Part shown: one piece after another, positions 42,320 to 51,902 of the stretch | Layout: every line of letters starts with the position of its first letter | Numbering within the stretch: the first letter of the stretch is position 1 | The notes under the pieces: model-generated | Told to the model about the DNA's origin: nothing | The model's input: the letters and a program-made list of their open reading frames with translations, nothing else | Databases searched by the model: none | Assembly: GCA_003142955.1 (NCBI GenBank) | Contig: PLOH01000105.1 | Coordinates: 61,011-125,010 of the forward strand | Direction of reading: 5' to 3' | DNA: 64,000 bases | From: Opitutia bacterium | GTDB lineage: Bacteria > Verrucomicrobiota > Verrucomicrobiia > Opitutales > Opitutaceae | Made by a program: the position numbers and the translations under genes

Positions 42320-43297
42320 ATGAAAACCCATTCCATCGCCCTATTCGGCTGCGGCGACTTCCTTCGCTGGCAGGCCGACTCCCTCAAGAATTCCAAGACC
42401 GTCAGGGTCGCCGCCCTCTCCGACCCCGATCAGACCCGCGCGCAAAAATACGCCAATCAGTTCGGTTGCCGCGTGGTCGCCGATCCCGATGCCATCTTCG
42501 CTGACAAGTCCATCGACCTCGTCGCCCTCTTCGTCCCGCCCTGGGTCCGCAAGGGGCTCTTCCTGAAGGCCGCCGCCGCCGGCAAGCACATCATCGCCAC
42601 CAAGCCCTTCGGCTCCACCACCGCCGACTGCCAGGAGATGAGCGCTGCCGCCGCCCGCACCGGCATCAAGGCAGGCGTTATCTACAGCCGCACGGACGAC
42701 CCCTTCATGGAAGCCGCCAGGGACCTTTTCTCCTCCGGCCGCCTTGGCCGCCTTGCCCTCTACAAGCAGGACTGGATCCACGCCTATCCGCAATGGAACA
42801 ACTGGGCCACCGACCCGGAGAAGAATGGCGGCCCGTTCATGGACGCCATGATCCATAACCTCAATGCGGCCTGCTACCTCATGGATCGGCCGGTCGAAAA
42901 AACCACTTTCTTCTCCGATCGCCTCGCGCACCCTGATCTGAAATGTGCCGATACCGAGGCGATGTTTGTGAACTTCGCCGGCGGAGGCGTGGCCAATCTC
43001 TTCATCACCTGGGCCGCCGACCTCGCGACGCACAGCCGCGAGGGCAACGACCGTGAGCACATCGACCTCTTCTACCTGATCACCGACAAAGGCTGGCGCA
43101 TCACCAAGGAATGGCGCGATGGCCGCCCGGTCATGATCGCCTCGCGCGAGGGCAAACAGGAGGTTATCCCGTGTCCGCCGATTACGCCGACGCCTTATGA
43201 TGCCTTCGCTGCGCACGTGGACGGCGCCCCTTTCCCCCGGGGCTTGGCCAACCTTGCGGACGCCACCCGCGACATCTCCCTCGTTCGCCGGGTGTGA
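42320..43297 (+). CDS. Gfo/Idh/MocA family oxidoreductase
   Basis: 325 residues from the ATG at 42320 (MKTHSIALFGCGDFLRWQAD); the frame is open upstream only as antisense-type shadow of the epimerase gene. Motifs: Rossmann loop GCGDFLRW, the EKP-equivalent IIATKPFGSTTADCQEM (Thr-Lys-Pro in place of Glu-Lys-Pro), and GGPFMDAMIHNLNAACYLMD with the D-x3-H catalytic pattern. It is cytoplasmic. The substrate is probably the same sugar or derivative handled by the upstream epimerase. Its stop is 10 bases from the end of the convergent GH-D-like gene. Confidence 0.87.
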   Translation: MKTHSIALFGCGDFLRWQADSLKNSKTVRVAALSDPDQTRAQKYANQFGCRVVADPDAIFADKSIDLVALFVPPWVRKGLFLKAAAAGKHIIATKPFGSTTADCQEMSAAAARTGIKAGVIYSRTDDPFMEAARDLFSSGRLGRLALYKQDWIHAYPQWNNWATDPEKNGGPFMDAMIHNLNAACYLMDRPVEKTTFFSDRLAHPDLKCADTEAMFVNFAGGGVANLFITWAADLATHSREGNDREHIDLFYLITDKGWRITKEWRDGRPVMIASREGKQEVIPCPPITPTPYDAFAAHVDGAPFPRGLANLADATRDISLVRRV

Positions 43298-43307
43298 TCC
43301 TAATCGC

Positions 43308-45524
43308 CTACTCGGTGAATTGCACTACTGCCTGCTGGATCGGGTCGCCGCCAGGCATTTCCTTGGTGATTTCGAGCGCGGGCGACACGTCGGCCTCGAA
43401 CCTTCCAGTCGTGGCGTCGTAGTTGGCCGCGCTGGACACTCCACGGATCGCACAAACCCGCGGAGCGCGTGAGGCGTACCCGAAAAGACGCACGGACTTC
43501 TCGCCGGCGGCGAAGGACACGGTGGCGACCATCCCTTCCGGCTTGTCATCAAGCGCCGCGATCCGCTTGACACCGTTGGAGACATATTTGTTCGCGTCGC
43601 CGAAAAAGGCGATTCCCGACCGCCCGAGGGGAGCGATCTCGTAATAAACGGTGACGTCGGGAGCGAGTTCGAATGTGACGGGTGCCGACGCGGTCTGGTG
43701 GCTGACCGTTCTCTCGCGGACATTCAGCACGACCACGTCGCCAGCCAGGCCCAGTGCCGCCGGCGTGAACGTCCCCCCCCTGCACGATCGGTCCCGGCTA
43801 TAGGCAAAAACGTAGGCCGTGCGCAACGGCCCATGGTCGGTGTACGTCGCCGCAATCATGGGGGTCTTCACCCTGGCGGTCGCGTCGCTCAAGTACATGG
43901 TGTCGATCGGAAGCAACGCGGCATCGGGCTTGACGAGCACGCCGTCGGCTCGGGCGGCGCCCAACAGGTTCTCCTTGCTCTCTTTGCCGATGGGGTCGCC
44001 CGTGCCAACCATGCCCCCGGAAAGCGTGGCGATGAGCAGATTGTCCCGTTCGGTGCTCATGAAGACATCGGCCCAAGGCCAAATCCCGATGGCGGCGGCG
44101 AGTCGAGAGGTGTAGAGGAAGGCATCCCACCGGTCCCGCATAAAACGATCATCGCTCACCCGCGCCGTTGTCAGATTGTCGTAGCGTGACCCTTGGAGGA
44201 AATAGCGCGGCGTAGGCATGCAGTATTGCAGGCTCAGGCCGCGCTCCCGGGCGGCGCGGGCCATATTGTCGGTAAAGGCTTCGCCCATTCCCGGCACCGT
44301 CGCGAAGGCCGGAGAGTGCTCGTAAATAATGTTGAGCCAGTCCTGTTCGTAGCAAACCACTCCGGCACCGGCGAGGTAGTCAATCGTCTCATTCCACCAA
44401 CGTGGATCGACCGCGGCGACGCCCGATATTTGGTAACCTTGGAAATATGGGCTCGCCGGATCCAGCCAACGGTTGTGCGTGATGAGTGGAAGTCCCACTT
44501 TCTTTTCAAAGGCCGCCATCCCTTCGGGCAGCACCGCCGGATGCGCCACATAGTTGAGGACGCCACCATAGCGGTTCCACTCGCCTTCCGGCAGCAAGCG
44601 ATTCTTCCCCTCGCCTTTATGGCCATCAGGATCCATCAGCGTCTTGTAATACCACCAGCTGTCGAGTTGCAGGTAGCGCAAGGGAATGCTCTGCTTCCGA
44701 AAGTGCGTCACAACCGCTTCCAGCGTGCCGGCGTATCCAAGCGCACGATCATAGTTGTAATAGTAGCAGGCTCCGTTGTCGGTCCAGTAACCGAGGCAGC
44801 GCAGGCCGAGGTCAGCATCATTGGCCGGCCGGGCGCGCCCCGCCAGTTCCGTCAGGGCCCGGCCCCAGGCTTCCCAGGTTGCATTGATGCCGTTCCCGAA
44901 AACCATCAGCGTGCGATGCGTGAACCCCGCGGGCAGCGCCGTCACGCCATCGTTCAAGCCGCAGGCGATTTCATGTTCGCCGTCCCCGATCATGCGGGCG
45001 CTCATGAAATTTGCCGCGGGGGAGATCACGACGGCGTCCGCGTGGTCGTCGAACAACAGCCAGGGTGTGCCGTTCGTTTCGAGGGTGAAGCTCGGCGGCG
45101 AAAACACCTGATCCCGGTAACTGAAGCGGTGCAAACCGCGTGGGAACGAAGTGAACCGTGGCAACAGGGCCGGGAGCCGCTCCCCGGCCCTTTGGCGGAC
45201 GACCGTAAACAGCACCGCCGGTCGCGCATCATAGAGGCGGATGCTCCCGGAGAGCAGCCGCGCCGGCATCCACTGGAACTCCACCTCCTGGAACGTTCCC
45301 AGCCGGTCCGATCCGCGGCTGACCGCCACTCCCTCGGCCGGTCCTCCCAGGTCGCCGACAAAATTCCATCGAGGCTTGGTCACCCAGAAGGTGTAGTGAC
45401 CAGTCGCCGCATCCAGTTCCATGGTGACGCCGGCCGCAGATTCGACGCGCGATGGACCGACCGCCGCCGCGAGCACGGCGCAGCCGAACATGAGCGGGGC
45501 CAGCAACCAGACTTTGAGTTTCAT
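43308..45524 (-). CDS. Secreted clan GH-D-like glycoside hydrolase (GH36-like)
   Basis: 738 residues from the ATG at 45524 (a start at 45539 is also possible), with signal peptide VWLLAPLMFGCAVLAAAVG. An N-terminal beta-sandwich domain (about 30-240) is followed by a TIM barrel with LRCLGYWTDNGACYYYNYDR, LRYLQLDSWWYYKTL, GVVCYEQDWLNIIYEH and AAIGIWPWADVFMST. The LQLDSWW and YEQDW blocks recall the two catalytic aspartate regions of alpha-galactosidases and raffinose-synthase-type enzymes (GH27/36). I cannot assign a precise family. It is on the minus strand after the kinase gene and likely belongs to the same regulon as the GH31 gene. Confidence 0.6.
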   Translation of the reverse strand: MKLKVWLLAPLMFGCAVLAAAVGPSRVESAAGVTMELDAATGHYTFWVTKPRWNFVGDLGGPAEGVAVSRGSDRLGTFQEVEFQWMPARLLSGSIRLYDARPAVLFTVVRQRAGERLPALLPRFTSFPRGLHRFSYRDQVFSPPSFTLETNGTPWLLFDDHADAVVISPAANFMSARMIGDGEHEIACGLNDGVTALPAGFTHRTLMVFGNGINATWEAWGRALTELAGRARPANDADLGLRCLGYWTDNGACYYYNYDRALGYAGTLEAVVTHFRKQSIPLRYLQLDSWWYYKTLMDPDGHKGEGKNRLLPEGEWNRYGGVLNYVAHPAVLPEGMAAFEKKVGLPLITHNRWLDPASPYFQGYQISGVAAVDPRWWNETIDYLAGAGVVCYEQDWLNIIYEHSPAFATVPGMGEAFTDNMARAARERGLSLQYCMPTPRYFLQGSRYDNLTTARVSDDRFMRDRWDAFLYTSRLAAAIGIWPWADVFMSTERDNLLIATLSGGMVGTGDPIGKESKENLLGAARADGVLVKPDAALLPIDTMYLSDATARVKTPMIAATYTDHGPLRTAYVFAYSRDRSCRGGTFTPAALGLAGDVVVLNVRERTVSHQTASAPVTFELAPDVTVYYEIAPLGRSGIAFFGDANKYVSNGVKRIAALDDKPEGMVATVSFAAGEKSVRLFGYASRAPRVCAIRGVSSAANYDATTGRFEADVSPALEITKEMPGGDPIQQAVVQFTE

Positions 45525-45573
45525 TTGGACTGCAGACACCTCGCAAAAGGTGCGCTGGGCAGGTTGGCGAATT

Positions 45574-48372
45574 TCATGCAGAAACTAGATGCAAAGTGTG
45601 GTTCAGGAGTATCAACAATTCGTCCGCCGTGTACGGCTTGGTCAAGAACGCCTGCACCCGGGCCTTTTCTTCCGGCGGGAACGAAACGCCTTCCATATTG
45701 CCGCTGGTAACAATGACTGGCACGGACGGATTGATGCGGCGCAGTTCGCGAATGAATGACGGTCCGTCGAGGACCGGCATCAGCAGATCGGTAATCACCA
45801 CTGCGATCGTCTGGTCGTGCTCGGCGTAACAAGCGAGTGCTTCGCGCCCGTCGGCTGCTTCCACGACCTGGTAGTTGCGTTTTTCGAGGATCCTTCGCGC
45901 CATCCCACGGACGGCCACCTCGTCCTCGACGAACAGGATCGTTTCGCCTGCTCCGGACGGCACGGCCACGGCGTCGGGGTCGGCCGGGGCAACGCTCTTG
46001 GGAACGGCGGGCAGGTACACCCGGAACTGCGTCCCCACGCCGATTTGCGATGTGACCTGCACAACCCCGCCGTGGCTCGTGGCAATCCCGAGCACCGTGG
46101 ATAAACCCAGGCCGGTGCCTTCCCCGACGTCCTTGGTGGTAAAGAAAGGATCGAAGATCTTCCCGACAACTTCCGGCGCAATGCCGACGCCGGTGTCCGT
46201 CACACTCAGGAGGACATGCGGTCCGGGCGTGACGCCGGGCACCTTGGCCGCAAACGCCCCGTCGAGTTGGACGTTCTCCAATTCGATGCTGAGCGTGCCG
46301 CCGGCCGGCATGGCGTCGCACGCATTCACGCACAGGTTCATCAGGATCTGATGGAATTGCGTCGGGTTGCCGAGGACCGTCCACACTTCCGGGGGATGCA
46401 CTGCTCGGGCCGATATGTTCTTGGGAAACGTCTCCCGCATGATTGCGCACATGTCGCGCACAATGAGGTTCAATTGCACCGGCTCATGTCCTTTCACCCC
46501 GCCGCGGCTGAAGCTCAGGAGCTGGCTGACGATGGCAGCGCCTCGTTTGGCGCTGGACTCCATCGTGGCAAGCGTTCGGGTGGCTTCGGCTGAGTTGACC
46601 GCGTCGCGCAACATTTGGGTGCCGAAGATCACCGGCGCGAGGATGTTGTTCAGGTCATGCGCGATCCCCCCGACCAGCCGCCCGACGCTTTCCAGCCGTT
46701 GCGCGCGCAGCATCTGATCTTCCAGCGCCTTGCGTTCAGTGATATCGGTCAGCACGCCGACGAGAATCCAGGCGCACTCGGTCTCCTTGCTGATTGAAAC
46801 CTGTTCATGCAGCCAAGTCACGCGCCCGCCGACTACGGCGTGAAACTCCTGGGCGTATCGGGGTTCGCCTGACAAGATCGCCCGGCAGCATTTTGCCTGC
46901 ATGGCAGCCACTTCGGGCACGCCCAGCTCCTCCCAATCGAAACGAGGCGTATCGTCAGGATCGACTCCGAAGAGTTGCCGGTAGAGGCTCGAAGGGGGGA
47001 TATAGAGATCCCAGTCGAACCCACCCGCGGCCCGCTGGGTAACCCGCGCCTGCCAAAGGAGGCAGTTGGCCGATGCCAGGATATGCCGGATCTGCTTCTC
47101 GCCAGTCTGGAGTGCCTCCTGCGTTTTTAGGCGCTCCGTGATGTCGCGGACGGTGACGACAATCCGGTCGACCGATCCGATTCGCGCCCGCCGCATGTTC
47201 ACCTCACCCCAAAACAGGCTCCGATCCGCGCGCCGGCAGTGCCAGGGAAAGATCTGCGGTTCGCCCGCCGCGGCCTTCCGCAACCAAACGACCGCTGTCT
47301 TCCCATCGTACGGTGGAACGCCCAACGAGAAATGCTCAGCAGTCGGGGCAAGCGCTTGCTCCCGCGTGCAGCGGTACATGGCGCACATCTGGTCGTTCAC
47401 GTCGACCACTTCCCCGGTTTCGACGTTGTGAATAAAGATGGCGTCATTGACCGCGTTGTAGATGGATTGGAAGAGCTCCTGGCTCGCTTTCAGTTCCGCC
47501 GTGCGAAGGCGGACTCGGCTGCGGAGCGATCGGTTCCAGGCGAAGAGAAACAGCATGAACAGCCCCGTCGCAATGGCAGCGGGCGGAATCCACCGAAGGG
47601 ACATCTGGCCAAAGTTCTCGGTTCCATACCACACATTCTCGATCGCCTGGAGTTCACGCGGAGTAATCTGCGCAAAACCGTTTTCCACTTCCTGCAGCAA
47701 CGCCGGGTTTCTTTTGGCCACGGCCCGATGAAATTCGCCAACAAACAGGGGCGCGGAATGCCGGAAACGGTCCTGGAGGCCGAACTTGTGCAGATAGTAA
47801 AGCGCCAGCGGATCTTCCGCGACGAAGACCGTTAGTTTCCGCGCCCAGGCCGCCTGCAGGATTCCTTCACAGTTCGGGAAGCGCAGCAGAGTCTCGACAC
47901 CGTTCTTCTGAAGAAAATCGATGTCGGCGTCGCCGTCCTCCACACCGACCGGAAAGCCGCGGAGCGATTTCGCATCCGTAATCCCCGTAATCTCCCGGTC
48001 GAAAAAAATCGACACGTTGACCATCCGATAGGACTTCGAAAAGACGAGATAGTTGCTGCGTTCGTCCGTTTTAAAGATCGCATCGATAACATCGAATTCG
48101 CCGGCCCGCATTCGCTGCTGCGCTTCATCCCAATTCAAGGCGTGGAACTCAACTTTTCGGCCGGTCTTCCGCTCCCAGAGACGCCATTGGTCGACTGAGA
48201 TGCCGCGAAGGACGCCGTCGCTGTCCATGAAAGCAAACGGCGGATAGTTGTTGTCCATCACCACCCGGATCGGTGGCGGTCCGTGCTGCCCTTGGACCGT
48301 AGCCCTGCCAACGGGCCCTGCCGCGAAGAGCAACGCTAGCGCGAGGCGTGAATTGAGGACCGTCTGGGACAT
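45574..48372 (-). CDS. Hybrid histidine kinase with periplasmic solute-binding sensor domain
   Basis: 932 residues from the ATG at 48372; a longer frame to 48618 lacks a signal-like start. Signal peptide, then a bacterial extracellular solute-binding family-3 domain (about 35-260; IRVVMDNNYPPFAFMDSDGV and FDVIDAIFKTDERSNYLVFS). A membrane helix (IPPAAIATGLFMLFLFAW) follows, then PAS domains, the H box GGIAHDLNNILAP with H572, ATPase boxes (FDPFFTTK, GLGLSTVLG) and a receiver with D862 in VITDLLMPVLDG. It probably detects a small ligand directly through its periplasmic domain. There is no output domain. It lies between two glycosidase genes on the same strand, suggesting the ligand is their product. 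Confidence 0.9.
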   Translation of the reverse strand: MSQTVLNSRLALALLFAAGPVGRATVQGQHGPPPIRVVMDNNYPPFAFMDSDGVLRGISVDQWRLWERKTGRKVEFHALNWDEAQQRMRAGEFDVIDAIFKTDERSNYLVFSKSYRMVNVSIFFDREITGITDAKSLRGFPVGVEDGDADIDFLQKNGVETLLRFPNCEGILQAAWARKLTVFVAEDPLALYYLHKFGLQDRFRHSAPLFVGEFHRAVAKRNPALLQEVENGFAQITPRELQAIENVWYGTENFGQMSLRWIPPAAIATGLFMLFLFAWNRSLRSRVRLRTAELKASQELFQSIYNAVNDAIFIHNVETGEVVDVNDQMCAMYRCTREQALAPTAEHFSLGVPPYDGKTAVVWLRKAAAGEPQIFPWHCRRADRSLFWGEVNMRRARIGSVDRIVVTVRDITERLKTQEALQTGEKQIRHILASANCLLWQARVTQRAAGGFDWDLYIPPSSLYRQLFGVDPDDTPRFDWEELGVPEVAAMQAKCCRAILSGEPRYAQEFHAVVGGRVTWLHEQVSISKETECAWILVGVLTDITERKALEDQMLRAQRLESVGRLVGGIAHDLNNILAPVIFGTQMLRDAVNSAEATRTLATMESSAKRGAAIVSQLLSFSRGGVKGHEPVQLNLIVRDMCAIMRETFPKNISARAVHPPEVWTVLGNPTQFHQILMNLCVNACDAMPAGGTLSIELENVQLDGAFAAKVPGVTPGPHVLLSVTDTGVGIAPEVVGKIFDPFFTTKDVGEGTGLGLSTVLGIATSHGGVVQVTSQIGVGTQFRVYLPAVPKSVAPADPDAVAVPSGAGETILFVEDEVAVRGMARRILEKRNYQVVEAADGREALACYAEHDQTIAVVITDLLMPVLDGPSFIRELRRINPSVPVIVTSGNMEGVSFPPEEKARVQAFLTKPYTADELLILLNHTLHLVSA

Positions 48373-48557
48373 GAAGTTTCCGAATGACTGGCGCAAACCA
48401 GTCTCTGAATTCGTTCGCGGAGACACCGTTGCGTTGGAGCGTATTCTTGGCGAGAGAATTGGGCATACCGAGTCTCGGCTCGCGTGCGACCCCAACCAAG
48501 CCGGAACCCTGGAGGAAGGTCGCTTGCCACCGATGGTCAGAGGTCGCCAGTCGTCGG

Positions 48558-50963
48558 TTACGAACCGCCCTGGCAGGCCCTGATCTTGCGCACAACGCCC
48601 GCCCGCACCTTTACGCAAGTAACCACGCCATAGGCATCAGTCGACGCCGCCCAGCCTTCGTCGGCGGAGTTTTCCAACTCCTGGAGCGTGCCAAGCTGCC
48701 GGGCCGGTTTGGCGTCAATGGTCAGCGAATTGCAAGCGTGGCCGTGAATCTTGAAGGTGTACCACTGCAAGGCCGGTGCATATTCACCCGTCCGGGAACC
48801 GAGAACCAACGAGGTGCCATTCGCGTCGGCCCAGGTCCGGATCTCCTGCTTGAAGAAGCTCCCTTTTTCGTAGTCATAGGTGGCGCCGTCGTCGTCGTAG
48901 TACACGAAAGTGGAAGGCGAGAAATCAGGGAAAACATCCAGCGAGACATTATTGACCGGACGCTCCCCGACGTAGTTCTGGACTTCCATCGATGGAATGA
49001 TCGCTCCCTTTTTCACGAACAGCGGGATATCCAGCCAGCTCGTCGCATCAAGGGGATACCGGATCACCCGGCCGCCCTGCAAGCGGTCGCCGCGGAAATA
49101 GTCGATCCACTCACCAGCCGGGAGATAAATGTCTTTGACCGTCTGGCCCTGCTCCACGACCGGGGCCACCAGCAGGTAGTCGCCGAACATCCATGCATCG
49201 ACGCAGTTGGTGAAATGCGGATCGTCGGGATAATCCCACACCAGCGGCCGCACGAGTCCAACGCCGGTCTCGTCCAACTTCCGCTCGAAGGAATACATGT
49301 ACGGAATCAGGGAATACCTCAACCGGGCTGCGCGCTTGGCGGCCGCTTCGGCCCGCGGCCCATAGAGCCAGGGCTGGCGATAGGACGTGCCGTGCGTGCG
49401 GAAGATGGGAACGAAGGCGGCGAATTCCATCCACCGCGCGAAGGCCTCGTTCAATTCCTCCCCTTGGATATGGAAACTGTTGTTAAAGCCGCCCGTATCC
49501 ATCCCCCATCGGGCTTGTCCGACATTGACCGAACAGAGCAGCCGCTCCCGTTGTTGCTGCATGACCCCGAAGCCGGATTCGATGTCTCCGGACCAGGTTG
49601 CGTAGGCGTAGCGTTGAGCACCGCTGAAAAAATTCCGGTTGTTGGTCCAAACCCGCACCTTGTCTTTGGCGTGGGATCGCTGGCCTTCATACATCGCCTG
49701 CGCCATGTGCATGCCCTCCCAGGTCGATCCCCAGGCATCCGCTTCATCGTTCCACCACCCCACTATCCCGGAATCGAAGGCCGGGATGGCATGTTCCCAG
49801 AACAATTGCCGGCACTCCGGAATGGAGAAATCCAGGTCGTTGGTCAGCTTGCCCGAAAAATAGTCGTTGTACGGGGCCCGTCCCTTCACCCAGAAATCAT
49901 GCGCGGTGGCATACCGTCCCTGCTCGGTGGCGAGATGGATCCGGGGTTTCATGATTCCACCGAGCTTGATGCCGAACGCCTCCATCCGCTTTTTGAATAC
50001 CCCGGACGGGCCGTTCGGAAAGTTCACAGGATTCCAGCGCTCTTCGCCATAATGGTCCTCCCCCCACGCCTTCCATTGGAAATCGAAGGTGTACAAATCG
50101 ATCGGAATGCCCCTCGACCGATAGCCCTCCACGTTCTGGGCGCAGCGCTCCTCGTTCATGTCGGCGAACTCGCTATTGGAAAAGCCCAGCGCCCACTTCG
50201 GAAACATCGGCGGTTTCCCGGTTAGCTCGGCGACGGCCTGTTGCACAGCATAAGCCGATCCGACCACGACGTAATACGAGACGTTTCCACCGGAGAGGTC
50301 ATAGAAGCGCACATCCGTGTCGCTGCGGACGTGGCAGAAGCCAGTATCGGTGTTCACGAACACTCCATACCCCCGATTGCTCCACAGGAGAGGCCCCCCG
50401 GTTTGCCCTTCGGCTCCCGCCCGGATGGGATAAGCCTGAGCACTCGGTCTCATCTCCATTTGCCCGCGGGAATCGTCCAAATACTCCCATCCTTTGATTC
50501 CGTAGAAATGCGACCCGGCGCGGGTCGTAAAGCGCACCCCTTTCTGCCAACTCTGGTAGACGCCCTCTTCATCGTGTTCTTTGATCAGAAGATTGCCGCT
50601 GGGATCGTAGACCGAGACCCGACCGGAAGCCTGGCTGACCTTGATCACCATTTTGTCGGTGCGGAGAACCAGCGGATCGGATTGAAGATCGAAGGCCACC
50701 CGCACCTCAGACCAGCTCTTCTTCCAAATGCTCGGCGTGTCGGTGGCTTTCTGCCCGTCTTTCACGACGCTCACCTTCACCAGATTCGGCTGGCAGATCT
50801 GGACTACGACCTGGTTTTCCCCGACGGAAAACGAGAGCGAATCGGCACTGGCAACGGCATTCGTCAGCAACGGCCGCACCGCCACGTTGGCGTCGGCAGC
50901 GATGGCGAGGCTCGTCGAGAGCCAGACCAGGGCGATCGGGAGATATCTGCGCATGAGCTTCAT
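48558..50963 (-). CDS. GH31 alpha-glucosidase/alpha-xylosidase family protein, secreted
   Basis: 801 residues from the ATG at 50963 with a signal peptide (YLPIALVWLSTSLAIA). N-terminal beta-sandwich (about 30-240), TIM barrel (about 245-580), then proximal and distal C-terminal beta domains. FDFQWKAWGEDHYGEERW is the substrate-binding region; the nucleophile is D406 in WWNDEADAWG and the acid/base D460 in WSGDIESGFG. The RWMEFAAFVPIFRTHGT segment is the conserved GH31 helix. The enzyme removes terminal alpha-linked glucose, xylose or galactose; the NDEAD nucleophile block is not enough to choose. The hybrid kinase gene follows after 185 bases. Confidence 0.92.
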   Translation of the reverse strand: MKLMRRYLPIALVWLSTSLAIAADANVAVRPLLTNAVASADSLSFSVGENQVVVQICQPNLVKVSVVKDGQKATDTPSIWKKSWSEVRVAFDLQSDPLVLRTDKMVIKVSQASGRVSVYDPSGNLLIKEHDEEGVYQSWQKGVRFTTRAGSHFYGIKGWEYLDDSRGQMEMRPSAQAYPIRAGAEGQTGGPLLWSNRGYGVFVNTDTGFCHVRSDTDVRFYDLSGGNVSYYVVVGSAYAVQQAVAELTGKPPMFPKWALGFSNSEFADMNEERCAQNVEGYRSRGIPIDLYTFDFQWKAWGEDHYGEERWNPVNFPNGPSGVFKKRMEAFGIKLGGIMKPRIHLATEQGRYATAHDFWVKGRAPYNDYFSGKLTNDLDFSIPECRQLFWEHAIPAFDSGIVGWWNDEADAWGSTWEGMHMAQAMYEGQRSHAKDKVRVWTNNRNFFSGAQRYAYATWSGDIESGFGVMQQQRERLLCSVNVGQARWGMDTGGFNNSFHIQGEELNEAFARWMEFAAFVPIFRTHGTSYRQPWLYGPRAEAAAKRAARLRYSLIPYMYSFERKLDETGVGLVRPLVWDYPDDPHFTNCVDAWMFGDYLLVAPVVEQGQTVKDIYLPAGEWIDYFRGDRLQGGRVIRYPLDATSWLDIPLFVKKGAIIPSMEVQNYVGERPVNNVSLDVFPDFSPSTFVYYDDDGATYDYEKGSFFKQEIRTWADANGTSLVLGSRTGEYAPALQWYTFKIHGHACNSLTIDAKPARQLGTLQELENSADEGWAASTDAYGVVTCVKVRAGVVRKIRACQGGS

Positions 50964-51074
50964 TATGGAAAAAAGCGGGACCGGACCGCCGGTTCCGCCG
51001 GCGTGCCCCTCAAGCCCGCATAGTTCCCAACGCAGCTGAGGCCGCAACCAAAAGTGGAGGGTGGAACATCCGGC

Positions 51075-51869
51075 CTAGCGAACCTTGCCAGCGGAGTTTT
51101 CGAGAACAACGTTGGAGAGCACGGCCGTATCGGATTTGTCCGGCAGGTGCGAGCAGAAGCCGATGCCGACGTAGAAGGGCCCGTCGACGTGCAGGTTGAT
51201 GGGGAGGCCGACCTGGTGCATGGGTTCACCTTCCAGGCTGACAAAAAGCACAAAAGAGTCGCCGCGCTTCTCGATGCCAATGCGCTTCGCCGCGACGCCG
51301 ATGCCACGGTCAGACCTGTCGCCACCAGGATGCCCGCGACCTTCAATGCGATACGCCTCCTTGATGCTGGCGCCCTTCGCGGGACGCTGCGCGAGGTGGA
51401 TTAACCCGGCACCGTGCAGGGCGGTCATGGCTTCTTTGGAATCGTCGTCGAGGTCCTGGCGAATGACGAGAACGGCCTTGCGATCGCCGTAGCCGTTCGG
51501 GTTCGGGTAAGTGATATCGGCCGCGAGTGAAACGTCGCCCGACAGCTTCTTCCAAAGAAAGCGAAACTCGTCGCGGGTGTACCAGATGTTGTAGCCGGCG
51601 GAGTTGATCGTGTACTGCTTGGTCTTGGCGTCGTAACCGGCGCTGCCCGGCACGACCGCGCTGCCAAGGTCAGACTGGCCGTCAAAAAGGCCGATCGGCG
51701 TATCAAAACTCTGGCTGGGCCGGTGAAAGTCCACCGGTGGCGCCACCTGGACGTGCGTGGCAGAGCCCGGCTGCGCCCAGTCCGGCACCTTCGGGGTTTG
51801 CGCGCGAAGCAGATTCAGCGCGGGGCACAAGATCAGGGCTGACAGCGAGACTCGACAGGCTTGTTTCAT
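51075..51869 (-). CDS. Secreted concanavalin-like (DUF1349-type) protein
   Basis: 264 residues with a signal peptide (VSLSALILCPALNLLRA). The core has NIWYTRDEFRFLWKKLSGDV, SLAADITYPNPN, AVLVIRQDLDDDSKEAMTAL and a final FYVGIGFCSHLP, all beta-strands of the concanavalin A-like/lectin fold found in DUF1349 proteins. Members bind or hydrolyse carbohydrate; here no catalytic residues can be assigned. It sits just upstream of GH31 on the same strand, 111 bases apart, and could be an accessory protein of that locus. Confidence 0.7.
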   Translation of the reverse strand: MKQACRVSLSALILCPALNLLRAQTPKVPDWAQPGSATHVQVAPPVDFHRPSQSFDTPIGLFDGQSDLGSAVVPGSAGYDAKTKQYTINSAGYNIWYTRDEFRFLWKKLSGDVSLAADITYPNPNGYGDRKAVLVIRQDLDDDSKEAMTALHGAGLIHLAQRPAKGASIKEAYRIEGRGHPGGDRSDRGIGVAAKRIGIEKRGDSFVLFVSLEGEPMHQVGLPINLHVDGPFYVGIGFCSHLPDKSDTAVLSNVVLENSAGKVR

Positions 51870-51902
51870 GGTGCGGTTAAAGCTGAACGAACAGGCAGTG
51901 CG

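Noticed and set aside
48373..48618. 82-codon upstream extension of the solute-binding kinase
   Set aside because: The signal peptide starts at 48372; the extension has no motif and would bury the signal.
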